Positions 5,672 to 5,719 of a stretch of 5,719 nt of DNA are shown piece after piece. Within the stretch, counting starts at the first letter, position 1, and each line of letters starts with the position of its first letter. Origin of the DNA: an uncultured Oscillospiraceae bacterium (lineage in GTDB: Bacteria > Bacillota > Clostridia > Oscillospirales > Acutalibacteraceae); contig UQFL01000085.1 of assembly GCA_900540305.1 (NCBI GenBank), positions 1-5,719 on the forward strand. The letters are read 5' to 3'. A program made the position numbers and the translations under genes. The notes beneath the pieces are model-generated. The model did no database searches. It had not been told where the DNA came from and worked only from the letters and a program-made list of their open reading frames with translations.

Positions 5672-5719
5672 CTGTCTCTTATACACATCTCCGAGCCCAC
5701 GAGACCGAGGCTGATCTCG
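5672..5719. other. Illumina Nextera adapter contamination
   Basis: CTGTCTCTTATACACATCT (5672-5690) is the Tn5 mosaic end used in Nextera libraries. CCGAGCCCACGAGAC (5691-5705) is the read-2 side adapter, CGAGGCTG (5706-5713) matches the i7 index N710 as I remember it, and ATCTCG (5714-5719) starts the P7 tail. This is read-through of a short insert left in the assembly and has no biological meaning. Confidence 0.98.

Overview
The window is an AT-rich, low-GC Gram-positive sequence. Strong GGAGGTG-type ribosome binding sites, extended -10 promoters and hairpin-plus-T-run terminators suggest a Clostridia member, plausibly gut Ruminococcus/Oscillospiraceae or Lachnospiraceae. The taxon is inferred from style and protein families, not proven. 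The last 48 bases (5672-5719) are not biological. They are an Illumina Nextera transposase end plus an index and the start of the P7 tail, so this is the unclean end of an assembled contig and the real sequence stops at about 5671.

Layout: 1-380 is AT-rich with no gene I can support, only a weak hairpin at 296-319. A near-consensus promoter (381-409), set inside an inverted repeat, drives a Fic-family AMP-transferase with a C-terminal winged helix (437-1474), closed by a strong terminator (1522-1567). A tyrosine recombinase of the Tn916/phage integrase type follows (1663-2838) with its own terminator (2848-2893). Next comes the first copy of a roughly 140-bp repeat (2914-3053), then a long leader with repeated TGTATT motifs, then a tightly coupled gene pair: a helix-turn-helix plus ankyrin-like protein (3302-4567) and a 55-residue acidic, Met-rich protein (4569-4736). 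A second copy of the repeat follows at once (4751-4882) and ends in a strong terminator. A further terminator and a minus-strand terminator lead to the 3' part of a leftward gene with a fibronectin III-like fold (5303-5671), cut by the contig end.

Interpretation: recombinase, regulator-like proteins and a cassette bracketed by direct repeats look like accessory DNA (an integrative element or its remnant). The most interesting unit is repeat - HTH/ankyrin gene - small acidic gene - repeat next to an integrase. It could be a cassette moved by recombination between the repeats, or a recurring conserved module with a shared 3' element. The sequence alone does not decide between these. Two starts need care: the HTH/ankyrin protein should begin at ATG 3302, not at the GTG at 3293 inside its ribosome binding site, and the small protein should begin at ATG 4569, not at the upstream in-frame TTG at 4524.
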